A stretch of 64,000 bases of DNA, taken from the NCBI RefSeq assembly GCF_046630445.1, contig NC_092340.1, positions 360,944,001 to 361,008,000 of the forward strand, in the 5' to 3' direction. The notes under the pieces were generated by a model. The model ran no database searches. It worked only from the letters and a program-made list of their open reading frames with translations, and was not told the DNA's origin. This DNA comes from Rutidosis leptorrhynchoides. Its lineage: Eukaryota > Streptophyta > Magnoliopsida > Asterales > Asteraceae. Position numbers and translations under genes: made by a program. Positions 53,601 through 64,000 of the stretch are shown piece by piece (the first letter of the stretch is position 1; each line of letters begins with the position of its first letter).

Positions 53601-55904
53601 TCTCGTTTCGAAAAATATTTGTGACAAACTGCCTACGGCATTTTGCCAACAGATAGATCCCGAAAAAATACACGATTAAAAAAAAATGGTGACGAAATTG
53701 GAACTACGAGTCAAAAGATACGATAGATCTAACATTTTGGCCAAAGATACAAAACACCAAGCACCACGAACCATCGGTGGTGTTTGGTGCGTGGTGCGAA
53801 TTTGTGAGGAAAGATGTTTTTTTTTGGAATCTAGACAACCTCAAATGGCAAGCACGTTCAGAGAGTCTTGCTCGTTCGGCCGATTTAGGGTGATCTTGAG
53901 AATTTTAGCACAATCTGTAACTGAAGGTTATGCGCCGCCAAATGGTACTCCATCTGGTGGCGCATATTAATGATTTAAAAAAGCGTGTTTAATGAAGTGA
54001 CATTAGATTCAAAATTATATGCGTTATACATAACTACATTACGAGTGAAATAATAGGTCTTAAAACTAAATATAATATGCTAAGTCATGCATACACAAAA
54101 CTAATAATACGATATAAATTAAAAACGTTCAAAGAGAACATTAAATATGAGTAAAAAGTCTTTTTTCGGCATCCTGACGACCTCGAATGTCAAGACACTA
54201 TCCAGGAGTCTTGATGTTAGGTTCGTTTTAGGGTGATCTCGAGAATTTCAGCACAATCTGAAACCAATGGTTATGCGCCGCCAAATGTTACTCCATTTGG
54301 CGGCGCATATTAGTGATTTAAAAGCGTGTTTTATGAAGTGACATTAGATTCAAAATTATATATGGTACACATAATTACATTATAAGTGAATAATAGGCTT
54401 TAAAACAATATTTACCAAGTGACATTAGATTCAAAATTATATGTGTTATACATAATTGCATTGTAAGTGAAATAATAGGCCTTAAAACAATATGTACCAT
54501 GCTAAGTCATGCATACACAAAAGGATTAATATGAAAGAAATTCAAAAGGTCAAAATCAAAAAAGGCAAAATTGAAGGCTTTCGAAGTCTCGTTTCAAAAA
54601 ATATTTGTGACAAACCGCCTACGGTAGTTTGCCAACGGATAGATCCCGAAAAAATACACGATTTAAAAAAAAAACGATGACTAAATCAGAGCTACGTGAT
54701 ACGATATATCTAACATTTTGGCCAAAGACACAAAACACCAAGCACTACGAACCGTCGGTTGTGTTTGGTAGGTGGTGCGAATTTGCGAGTAAAGATGTCT
54801 TTTTCGGAATCTAGACGACCTCAAATGGCAAGCACGTTCATAGAGTCTTGCTCGTTCGGCCGTTTCAGGGTGATCTTTAGAATTTCAGCACACTCTGAAA
54901 CTGAAGGTTATGCGCCGCCATATGGTACTCTATCTGGCGGCGCATATTCATTAATTAAAAAAGTGTGGTTAATGAAGTGACATTAGGTTCAAAATTCTAT
55001 GCGTTATACATAATTACGTTGTGAGTGAAATAATATACCTTAAAACTATATATAATATGCTAAGTCATGCATACTCAAAACTAATAATACGATATAAAAT
55101 TGAAAACGTTCAAAGAGAACATTAAAAATGAGTAAAATGTCTTTTTTCGGCATCCTGACGACCTCGAATGTCAAGACACTATCCAGGAGTCTTGATGTTA
55201 GGGTCGTTTTAGGGTGATTTCGAGAATTTCAGCACCATCTCAAACCAAAGGATATGCGCCGCCAAATGTTACTCTATTTGGCGGCGCATATTAGTGATTT
55301 AAAAAGCGTGTTTAATGAAGTGACATTAGATTCAAAATTATATATGGTATACATAATTACATTATAAGTGAATAATATGCTTTAAAACAATATCTACCAA
55401 GTGACATTAGATTCAAAATTATATGTGTTATACATAATTGCATTATAAGTGAAATAATAGACCTTAAAACAATATGTACCATGCTAAGTCATGCATACAC
55501 AAAAGGATTAATATGAAAGAAATTCAAAAAGGTCAAAATAGAAAAAGGCAAAATTGAAGGCTTTCGAAGTCTCGTTTCAAAAAATATTTCTGACAAACCG
55601 CCTACGGTAGTTTGCCAACGGATAGTTCCCGAAAAAATACATGATTTAAAAAAAACAGTGACTAAATTGGAGCAACGTGATACGATATATCTAACATTTT
55701 GGCCAAAGACACAAAACACCAAGCACCACGAACCGTCGGTGGTGTTTGTTGGGTGGTGCGAATTTGAGAGTAAAGATGTCTTTTTCGGAATCTAGACGAC
55801 CTCAAATGGCAAGCACGTTCATAGAGTCTTGCTCGTTCGGCCGTTTTAGGGCAATCTTTAGAATTTCAGCACACTCTGAAACTGAAGGTTATGCGCTGCC
55901 ATAT
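41676..55904. repeat. Tandem satellite, about 904-bp dimeric unit, about 16 copies
   Basis: The unit has two related halves. Half A and half B share 'tttttcgg(a/c)atc...gacgacctcgaatg', 'ttttagggtgatct', 'gaatttcagcacaatctgaaac', the hairpin, 'gaagtgacattagattc' and 'atgctaagtcatgcatac'. B additionally carries about 215 bp ('aaaattgaaggctttcgaggtctcg' to 'caccaagcaccacgaaccg'). A-type hairpins begin at 42228, 43132, 44037, 44939 and 45843, that is, 902-905 bp apart; B-type hairpins follow 343-344 bp after A (42572, 43475, 44379). Short open frames throughout (60-94 codons) recur only because the unit repeats, and none looks coding. The array is cut at both ends by gypsy elements. Confidence 0.95.
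42228..42263. repeat. Representative 36-bp hairpin of the satellite
   Basis: The left arm ATGCGCCGCCAAATG pairs with CATCTGGCGGCGCAT across a six-base GTACTC loop, with one wobble position. The B-type copies have fully complementary 15-bp arms around TTACTC. The hairpin occurs in every half-unit of the array (about 31 times). Many copies have paired substitutions in the two arms. Confidence 0.9.
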
Positions 55905-58900
55905 TGTAGTGACCCGAACTTTTCCATGTTTATATATATTAATTGAGATTGATATTTACATGATTAAATGTTTCCAACATGTTAAGCAATCAAACTTGTT
56001 AAGACTTGATTAATTGAAATATGTTTCATATAGACAATTGACCACCCAAGTTGACCGGCGATTCACTAACGTAAGGATTTCGAAACGAGACATATATGTA
56101 ACGATTATTGTTGTAACGACATTTAAATGTATATATATCATATTAAGATATATTAATATATCATAATATCATGATAATATAATAATTTAACATCTCATTA
56201 GATATAATAAACAATGGGTTAACAACATTAATTGAGATCGTTAACTTAAAGGGTTCAAAACAACACTTACATGTAACGACTAACGATGACTTAACGACTC
56301 AGTTAAAATGTATATACATGTAGTGTATTTAGATGTATTAAAATACTTTTGGAAGACTTCAAGACATATATCAAAACACTCATACTTAACGAAAATGGTT
56401 ACAGTTACTTTCCCATTCTTTTCTTTCATCAAGAATTCTAGTCGTATTCTTACCCGTATTATACACAGCTTCAAAACGTACTTACTATGGGTATATACCA
56501 ATAGGAACTAGCATGGGATTCCAATCTTGATTATGTCATGTATGACTAATCAATTTTAACTTCTACCATGAGCTAGTCAACTAACTAGAACTCCTTTTAA
56601 CCCCACTCACCACTCACCAATTACCACTCATCATTCACTCCATTTCACTTCCAATTCTCTTTCTAATTCTCTCTCAACACACACACACTATTATGAACGT
56701 ATTTTTCCAGTAGTTAATCATCATCTTCATCAAAAATCACTTCAAAAATCAAGCTATAATCATCATAGGAAGAACACTTCAAGAACACTTCAAAAATCCC
56801 TTCAAGTTTACTAATTTACTTCCAAGCTTTCTAATCCATTCCAAGTAATCATCTAAGATCAAGAAACCTTTTTTATATACAGTAGGTTATCTTTCTTATT
56901 CAAGGTAATATTCATATTCAAACTTTGATTCAATTTCTATAACTATAAACTATCTTAATTCGAGTAAAAATCTTACTTGAACTTGTTTTTGTGTCATGAT
57001 CCTACTTCAAGAACTTTCAAGCCATCCAAGATCCTTTGAAGCTAGATCATTTATTGTCACTTCTAGTAGGTTTACCTACTGAACTTGAGGTAGTAATGAT
57101 GTTCGTAACATCATTCGATTCATATATATAAAACTATCTTATTCAAAGGTTTAAACTCGTAATCACTAGAACATAGTTTAGTTAATTCTAAACTTGTTCG
57201 CAAACAAAAGTTAATCCTTCTAACTTGACTTTTAAAATTAACTAAACACATGTTCTATATCTATATGATATGCTAACTTAATGATTTAAAACCTGAAAAC
57301 ACAAAAAACACCGTAAAACCGGATTTACGCCGTCGTAGTAACACCGCGGGCTGTTTAGGGTTAGTTAATTAAAAACTATGATAAACTTTGATTTAAAAGT
57401 TGTTATTCTGAGAAAATGATTTTTATTATGAACATGCAACTATATCCAAAAATTATGGTTAAACTCAAAGTGGAAGTATGTTTTCTAAAATGGTCATCTA
57501 GACGTCGTTTTTTCGACTGAAATGACTACCTTTACAAAAACGACTTGTAACTTATTTTTCCGACTATAAACCTATAATTTGTCTATTTAGATTCATAAAA
57601 TAGAGTTCAATATGAAACCATAGCAATTTGATTCACTCAAAACGGATTTAAAATGAAGAAGTTATGGGTAAAACAAGATTGGATAATTTTTCTCATTTTA
57701 GCTACGTGAAAATTGGTAACAAATCTATTCCAACCATAACTTAATCAACTTGTATTGTATATTATGTAATCTTGAGATACCATAGACACGTATACAATGT
57801 TTCGACCTATCATGTCGACACATCTATATATATTTCGGAACAACCATAGACACTCTATATGTGAATGTTGGAGTTAGCTATACAGGGTTGAGGTTGATTC
57901 CAAAATATATATAGTTTGAGTTGTGATCAATACTGAGATACGTATACACTGGGTCGTGGATTGATTCAAGATAATATTTATCGATTTATTTCTGTACATC
58001 TAACTGTGGACAACTAGTTGTAGGTTATTAACGAGGACAGCTGACTTAATAAACTTAAAACATCAAAATATATTAAAAGTGTTGTAAATATATTTTGAAC
58101 ATACTTTGATATATATGTATATATTGTTATAGGTTCGTGAATCAACCAGTGGCCAAGTCTTACTTCCCGACGAAGTAAAAATCTGTGAAAGTGAGTTATA
58201 GTCCCACTTTTAAAATCTAATATTTTTGGGATGAGAATACATGCAGGTTTTATAAATGATTTACAAAATGGACACAAGTACGTGAAACTACATTCTATGT
58301 TTGAATTATCGAAATCGAATATGCCCCTTTTTATTAAGTCTGGTAATCTAAGAATTAGGGAACAGACACCCTAATTGACGCAAATCCTAAAGATAGATCT
58401 ATTGGGCCTAACAAACCCCATCCAAAGTACCGGATGCTTTAGTACTTCGAAATTTATATCATATCCGAAGGGTGTCCCGGAATGATGGGGATATTCTTAT
58501 ATATGCATCTTTTTAATGTCGGTTACCAGGTGTTCACTATATGAATGATTTTTATCTCTATGTATGGGATGTGTATTGAAATATGAAATCTTGTGGTCTA
58601 TTGTTACGATTTGATATATATAGGTTAAACCTATAACTCACCAACATTTTTGTTGACGTTTTAAGCATGTTTATTCTCAGGTGATTATTAAGAGCTTCCG
58701 CTGTCGCATACTTAAATAAGGACGAGATTTGGAGTCCATGCTTGTATGATATTGTGTAAAAACTGCATTCAAGAAACTTATTTTGTTGTAACATATTTGT
58801 ATTGTAAACCATTATGTAATGGTCGTGTGTAAACAGGATATTTTAGATTATCATTATTTGATAATCTACGTAAAGCTTTTTAAACCTTTATTGATGAAAT

Positions 58901-59023
58901 AAAGGTTATGGTTTGTTTTAAAATGAATGCAGTCTTTGAAAAACGTCTCATATAGAGGTCAAAACCTCGCAACGAAATCAATTAATATGGAACGTTTTTA
59001 ATCAATAAGAACGGGACATTTCA
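55905..59023 (+). mobile_element. E2 5' LTR (3119 bp)
   Basis: It begins TGTAGTGACCCGAAC directly after satellite 'gcgctgccatat' and ends GGGACATTTCA. Compared with the E1 LTR it lacks about 300 bp near 56070 and has divergent sequence at 56510-56700, so it is a different subfamily copy rather than a recent duplicate of E1. Confidence 0.9.
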
Positions 59024-59025
59024 GT

Positions 59026-59037
59026 TGGTATCCGAGC
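59026..59037 (+). other. E2 primer binding site
   Basis: TGGTATCCGAGC, identical to the E1 site and complementary to initiator methionine tRNA except for one base. Confidence 0.85.
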
Positions 59038-59232
59038 GTTGGTCTTAGAGAACCAGAATTTTGCATTAGTGTGTCTTATCGAGTTTGTTAGGATGCATTA
59101 GTGAGTCTGGACTTCGACCGTGTTTACTTGAAAAATGATTGCTTAACAAATTTTGTTGGAAACTATATATTTTTAACATGTGAATATTATGTGATATATT
59201 AATCTCTTAACGTGTTTGATATTATGTGATAG

Positions 59233-59847
59233 ATGTCTACCTCTAGAACAAGTCCCATTGACTCACCTAATAATAATGAAGAGTCAAATGTAAATTGGAA
59301 TGATTCGTGGACTGATTCACAAGTTCCCGAAGAGGAACCGGAAGAAGAGTCGAAACCGGAAGAAGAATCGGAACCGGAAGAAGAATCAGAACCGGATGAA
59401 GAAATAGAACCGGTGGGGGAAATAATAAAATGGTTAAGTAAAAGAAAATTCTCAACCAACCGACCAAGGTTAATTATGGTCAATGGTGTTTCCGCCAAGG
59501 AAGCAAAATATTGGGAGGATTACCAATTCTCCGATGAATCGGATCCCGACGAGAATTCCGATGATGTTATAGAAATTACCCCAACTGAATTTAAAAAGGC
59601 AAAAGAAAATAATAAGGGAAAGGGCATAAAAATAGAGAAATCTAATTCCAACCCCGATGAACTTTATATGTATCGTCAACCCCCGAAGTCCTTAAGTTGT
59701 AACAATGACCCGGGAACCTCTAAACCACCAGGTTTTTCTAAACCAATGTGGAAAACGACGGCTCGTATTAGGGGAACATCATATATTCCTAGAAACTTGG
59801 CAAAACGAACCAAAACCGAAGAAGAAGAAACAAGCGAGTCGGAATAA
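59233..59847 (+). CDS. E2 accessory ORF A: acidic protein, 204 aa
   Basis: Counterpart of the E1 ORF at 31845. The N terminus MSTSRTSPIDSPNNNEES is nearly the same, the acidic repeat has a different period (EPEEESEPEEES type, about residues 38-60), and the rest is shared (KYWEDYQFSDESDPDE; DDVIEIT; NNKGKGIKIEK; SKPPGFSKP). It lies 195 bp after the primer binding site and 140 bp before the F-box ORF. The frame is intact. The variable acidic repeat with a conserved remainder suggests a real protein with a flexible acidic part. Function unknown. Confidence 0.75.
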   Translation: MSTSRTSPIDSPNNNEESNVNWNDSWTDSQVPEEEPEEESKPEEESEPEEESEPDEEIEPVGEIIKWLSKRKFSTNRPRLIMVNGVSAKEAKYWEDYQFSDESDPDENSDDVIEITPTEFKKAKENNKGKGIKIEKSNSNPDELYMYRQPPKSLSCNNDPGTSKPPGFSKPMWKTTARIRGTSYIPRNLAKRTKTEEEETSESE

Positions 59848-59987
59848 GATAGTCGTATTCGTGTGGTGTAATATATGTAATATAGTGTGCTTATGCTTTA
59901 TGATATATGTAAAAATTGCTTGTATTAATAAGTATTTTTTTTTTATGAATCTAACTCTTGTTCTATTTTACAGTATAAAAACACAAA

Positions 59988-60671
59988 ATGGATAGACAAC
60001 CCAATATTTTAAGAGACCTACCCGGAGACATGATTGATGAAATCTTGTCTAGAGTCGGTCAGAATTCTTCGGCACAACTATTTAAGGCGAGATCAGTTTG
60101 TAAGACATTCGAAGAACGTTCCAAGAATGCCTTGATTTATAAAAGGCTTTCGTTTGAAAGATGGGGGATATCACATTGGGAAATCCATAAGTTACGATGT
60201 GTTTACTTTGACGCATATATTGCGGGGAACCCAAATGCTATTTTACGCAATGGGTTAAGAAATTATTTTGACTCAATATATCCGAATATTGGACTTCGTG
60301 ATTTAGAAAAAGCGGCTAACATGCAACATAAAGAAGCATGTTATGCTTACGGATTAGTAATGTTCGCTTCTCACCAAAGTGAGAACAAGAACATCGGGCT
60401 ACAACTATTAAACAAAACGTTCCCACAAGTGACGGAGTCGGTAATTGGGGTAAGAAATGAGGTTTTTAGATTGTTACGGGACTGTTGGACATTACGTAAC
60501 CCTCGTCCCTTTGACGACGTTACAACACGCTGTCTTATCAACGGCCATAACGGTTATGTTCCACAAGACCAAGGATGGGAAGTAATCCTAGTAAAACCAG
60601 AATGCATGACTTGTTTCTGGACGTATGAATTACGTGTCTTTAGTGCCTTTGCTGAACGACTTGTGTACTAG
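59988..60671 (+). CDS. E2 accessory ORF B: F-box protein, 227 aa
   Basis: Counterpart of the E1 ORF at 32618, about 76% identical by eye over the aligned part. The F-box (NILRDLPGDMIDEILSRVG) is at residues 5-47, the Sel1-like stretch (NMQHKEACYAYGLVMFAS) follows at about 110, and the C-x4-H-x18-C-x2-C motif is fully kept. Differences from E1 cluster between residues 28 and 48 of the F-box and at 65-80, where substrate or SKP1 contacts could lie. An acceptor-like 'ttctattttacag' ends 17 bases before the start codon. The frame is intact. The same host-derived family is inferred. Confidence 0.85.
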   Translation: MDRQPNILRDLPGDMIDEILSRVGQNSSAQLFKARSVCKTFEERSKNALIYKRLSFERWGISHWEIHKLRCVYFDAYIAGNPNAILRNGLRNYFDSIYPNIGLRDLEKAANMQHKEACYAYGLVMFASHQSENKNIGLQLLNKTFPQVTESVIGVRNEVFRLLRDCWTLRNPRPFDDVTTRCLINGHNGYVPQDQGWEVILVKPECMTCFWTYELRVFSAFAERLVY

Positions 60672-61012
60672 CTAGAATTATCTTCACAACCATCTTGTAT
60701 TAAATTTATTGTGTGCTATATTTCATGCTATATGTAAAATAAGCGGTATTGTAAGTTTGTAAAATATTGTGTAAAAGTTTGAACGCGAAATATTATTATA
60801 ATCAGTTTTTCATATAGAATTGTAGTAGTTGAATTGTATATTAGCTACTAAGTATGAACTTAACTGGTAGGTACTACCCGAATTTAAACTTATAAAACGC
60901 TAATATGAAGAAAAAGCTTTTATAAATGAGTTCATATTATGCTACGAAATACTATTAACTACTCTTAATATTCTGTATGATTAACTTGTTCCATTTGACT
61001 ATTTTGAAGGAA

Positions 61013-62176
61013 ATGGCACCGACTACTCGACACACCGTGAATATGAATGAAGAGGAATTCCGTACTTTTCTAGCTTCAAACATAGCCGCAGTACAGGCTG
61101 CGCTACATACCAACAATAGCCTTGGATCTAGCAGTACAGGAAATCGTGTAGGATGCACCTACAAAGAATTCACTGCCTGCAAACCTTTGGAATTTGATGG
61201 AACCGAAGGACCGATCGGATTGAAACGGTGGACCGAGAAGGTCGAATCGGTGTTTGCCATAAGTAAGTGTACTGAAGAGGACAAAGTGAAGTACGCTACG
61301 CATACCTTCACAGGTTCTGCGTTAACATGGTGGAATACCTATCTAGAGCAAGTGGGACAAGACGATGCGTACGCACTACCATGGTCAGCATTCAAGCACT
61401 TGATGAACGAGAAGTACTGTCCCAGAACCGAGGTCAATAAGCTCAAGACAGAACTTAGAGGCTTTCGAACCCAAGGATTTGATATTACCACGTACGAAAG
61501 ACGATTCACAGAATTGTGCCTATTGTGTCCGGGAGCATTCGAAGACGAGGAAGAGAAGATCGATGCGTTTATGAATGGATTACCGGAAAGAATCCAAGAA
61601 GATATAAGTTCACACGAGCCCGCCTCCATACAACAGGCATGTAGAATGGCTCACAAACTAGTGAACCAGATTGAAGAAAGAATTAAAGAACAGACTGCTG
61701 AAGAGGCCAATGTGAAGCAAGTCAAAAGAAAGTGGGAGGAAAACAGTGATAAGAATCACCAATACAACAACAACAGCAATTACAACAATAATCGCAACAA
61801 TTATCCCAACAATAGCAACATCAATCGCAACTACAACAAACGGCCCAACAATAACAACAACAACAACAACAACAACATCAACTACAACAATCATCCCAAC
61901 AACAATAATAACCGCAACAACAACAACAATCAGAAGCAGCTATGCCAAAGGTGTGAAAAGCATCACTCGGGGTTCTGCACCAAATTTTGCAACAAGTGTA
62001 AAAGAAATGGTCATAGCGCGGCAAAGTGTGAGGTCTACGGACCAGGGGTTAATAGAACGAAAGGAACAAATGGTGTCGGAATGAGTAATGGCGGAGCAAG
62101 TAGTGTCGGAGCAAGTTATGCCAATGTAGTTTGTTATAAATGTGGAAAACCGGGCCACATTATTAGGAGAACATGA
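61013..62176 (+). CDS. E2 gag (387 aa)
   Basis: Starts MAPTTRH (an in-frame ATG also lies at 60977). It holds the gag core (LEFDGTEGPIGLKRW; TGSALTWWNTYLEQV; YERRFTELC), an Asn-rich linker of about 60 residues, and a first zinc knuckle region CQRCEKHHSGFC...CNKCKRNGHSAAKC. The second knuckle, CYKCGKPGH, is cut short because a small deletion compared with E1 removes its last cysteine and puts pol in another frame. It is otherwise open from end to end, and would form the element's capsid. Confidence 0.85.
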   Translation: MAPTTRHTVNMNEEEFRTFLASNIAAVQAALHTNNSLGSSSTGNRVGCTYKEFTACKPLEFDGTEGPIGLKRWTEKVESVFAISKCTEEDKVKYATHTFTGSALTWWNTYLEQVGQDDAYALPWSAFKHLMNEKYCPRTEVNKLKTELRGFRTQGFDITTYERRFTELCLLCPGAFEDEEEKIDAFMNGLPERIQEDISSHEPASIQQACRMAHKLVNQIEERIKEQTAEEANVKQVKRKWEENSDKNHQYNNNSNYNNNRNNYPNNSNINRNYNKRPNNNNNNNNNNINYNNHPNNNNNRNNNNNQKQLCQRCEKHHSGFCTKFCNKCKRNGHSAAKCEVYGPGVNRTKGTNGVGMSNGGASSVGASYANVVCYKCGKPGHIIRRT

Positions 62177-64000
62177 ATGGACAAGGCCGCGGAAGAGTTT
62201 TCAATATTAATGCGGCAGAGGCACAGGAAGACCCGGAGCTTGTTACGGTTACGTTTCTTATTGACAATAAATATGCTTACGTTTTATTTGATTCGGGTGC
62301 GGATAGAAGCTATATGAGTAGAGATTTTTGTGCTAAATTAAGTTGTCCATTGACGCCTTTGGATAGTAAATTTTTACTCGAATTAGCAAATGGTAAATTA
62401 ATTTCAGCAGATAATATATGTCGGAATCGAGAAATTAAACTGGTTAGCGAAACATTTAAGATTGATTTGATACCAGTAGAGTTAGGGAGTTTTGATGTGA
62501 TAATCGGTATGGACTGGTTGAAAGAAGTGAAAGCAGAGATCATTTGTTACAAAAATGCAATTCGCATTATACGAGAAAAAGGAAAACCCTTAATGGTGTA
62601 CGGAGAAAAGGGCAACACGAAGCTACATCTTATTAGTAATTTGAAGGCACAAAAACTAATAAGAAAAGGTTGCTATGCTATTCTAGCACACGTCGAGAAA
62701 GTACAAACTGAAGAAAAGAGAATCAATGATGTTCCCATTGCAAAAGAATTTCCCGATGTATTTCCGAAAGAATTACCGGGATTACCCCCACATCGATCCG
62801 TTGAATTTCAAATAGATCTTGTACCAGGAGCTGCACCAATAGCTCGTGCTCCTTACAGACTCGCACCCAGCGAGATGAAAGAACTACAAAGCCAATTATA
62901 AGAACTTTTAGAGCGTGGTTTCATTCGACCAAGCACATCACCGTGGGGAGCTCCTGTTTTGTTTGTCAAGAAGAAAGATGGTACATTCAGGTTGTGTATC
63001 GACTACCGAGAGTTGAACAAACTTACCATCAAGAACCGCTACCCACTACCGAGAATCGATGACTTATTTGATCAACTACAAGGCTCGTCTGTTTATTCAA
63101 AGATTGACTTACGTTCCGGGTATCATCAAATGCGGGTGAAAGAAGATGATATTCCAAAGACTGCTTTCAGAACACGTTACGGTCATTACGAGTTTATGGT
63201 CATGCCGTTTGGTTTAACTAATGCCCCAGCTGTGTTCATGGACCTTATGAACCGAGTGTGTGGACCATACCTTGACAAGTTTGTCATTGTTTTCATTGAT
63301 GACATACTTATTTACTCAAAGAATGACCAAGAACACGGTGAACATTTGAGAAAGGTGTTAGAAGTATTGAGGAAGGAAGAATTGTACGCTAAGTTTTCAA
63401 AGTGTACATTTTGGTTGGAAGAAGTTCAATTCCTCGGTCACATAGTGAACAAAGAAGGTATTAAGGTGGATCCGGCAAAGATAGAAACGGTTGAAAAGTG
63501 GGAAACCCCGAAAACTCCGAAACACATACGCCAGTTTTTAGGACTAGCTGGTTACTACAGAAGGTTCATCCAAGACTTTTCCAGAATAGCAAAACCCTTG
63601 ACTGCATTAACGCATAAAGGGAAGAAATTTGAATGGAATGATGAACAATAGAAAGCGTTTCAGTTATTGAAGAAAAAGCTAACTACGACACCTATATTGT
63701 CATTGCCTGAAGGGAATGATGATTTTGTGATTTATTGTAATGCATCAAAGCAAGGTATCGGTTGTGTATTAATGCAACGAACGAAGGTGATTGCTTATGC
63801 GTCTAGACAATTGAAGATTCACGAACAAAATTATACGACGCATGATTTGGAATTAGGCGCGGTTGTTTTTGCATTAAAGACTTGGAGGCACTACTTATAT
63901 GGGGTCAAAAGTATTATATATACCGACCACAAAAGTCTTCAACACATATTTAATCAGAAACAACTGAATATGAGGCAGCGTAGGTGGATTGAATTATTGA
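62177..64000 (+). pseudogene. E2 pol (protease, RT, start of RNase H), broken and cut by window end
   Basis: Protease has LFDSGADRSYM (about 62287). RT has [15 protein letters not shown] and FIDDILIYS (about 63295). Stops are at 62899-62901 and 63649-63651. In RNase H the aspartate of the YCDAS motif of E1 is asparagine (63739-63741), which would remove a catalytic metal ligand. The rest of RNase H continues to the window edge. RT protein is nearly the same as in E1 (four differences in about 140 residues by eye). Confidence 0.88.

Larger units (their letters stand above)
55905..64000 (+). mobile_element. Ty3/gypsy chromovirus E2 (same family as E1), right end outside window
   Basis: Same orientation and order as E1: 5' LTR, primer binding site, acidic ORF, F-box ORF, gag, protease, RT and the start of RNase H, where the window stops. 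It is inserted in the satellite at the hairpin. Fewer breaks than E1: a small deletion at the gag/pol junction (62168-62176), a TAA at 62899 and a TAG at 63649. Confidence 0.9.

Noticed and set aside
41676-55904. CRISPR-like array because of regular repeats with palindromes
   Set aside because: Units are about 904 bp, there are no short unique spacers, and the genome is eukaryotic.
41676-55904. Ribosomal DNA intergenic spacer as the origin of the tandem repeat
   Set aside because: No rRNA gene sequence is present in the window and the array is bounded by retrotransposons.
41989-55946. Dozens of 60-94 codon open frames in the satellite, with similar repeated proteins
   Set aside because: They recur only because the 904-bp unit repeats. 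Frames break from unit to unit and there is no start context or domain.

Overview
The window is plant nuclear DNA, most likely from a eudicot of the daisy family (Asteraceae). It is AT-rich and holds intron-rich genes, long-LTR Ty3/gypsy elements of Tekay-like chromovirus type, Helitrons, hAT and MITE insertions, Au-like SINEs and a long tandem satellite. The family assignment is an inference from the repeat style. The kingdom is certain from the gene structures.

Layout. (1) 1-9137 is a nest of retrotransposons: two antisense gypsy LTR pieces, then the end and 3' LTR of a sense gypsy element, itself inserted in a Copia element whose RT-RNase H and 3' LTR remain. (2) 9138-14543 holds an Au-like SINE, a hairpin, a non-autonomous hAT-like element and a five-exon SNAP25-type SNARE gene (SNAP33/29/30 type). 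A poly(A) retroposon with a 16-bp target duplication lies in its leader region. (3) 14544-22650 holds a roughly 2.2-kb non-autonomous Helitron, a CLE-like peptide gene broken by a SINE-tailed insertion and a stop codon, a perfect solo gypsy LTR (TSD TAGAT), and a cluster of short palindromes. (4) 22651-27281 on the minus strand is an 11-exon INTS9 (Integrator subunit 9) gene. Every splice phase closes, giving 694 aa. Introns 2 and 7 carry small DNA transposons. (5) 28216-41675 is a nearly complete gypsy element, E1. (6) 41676-55904 is a satellite of about 16 units of about 904 bp, each with two copies of a 36-bp hairpin. (7) 55905-64000 is a second element of the same family, E2, cut by the window end.

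The most unusual feature is in E1 and E2. Between the primer binding site and gag, both carry two extra sense ORFs: an acidic protein of 204-211 aa and an F-box protein of 227-230 aa with a Sel1-like stretch and a conserved C-x4-H-x18-C-x2-C motif. In E1, gag-pol has about eleven breaks, yet both extra ORFs are open. In E2 both are open too. The F-box ORF differs much more between the copies than the reverse transcriptase does. This looks like a retrotransposon lineage that captured a host-type ubiquitin-ligase adaptor, possibly to act on host proteins. A second notable point is that the two flanking elements join the satellite within 1 bp of the same place, at the base of the hairpin loop. 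The hairpin arms also show compensatory changes between units.
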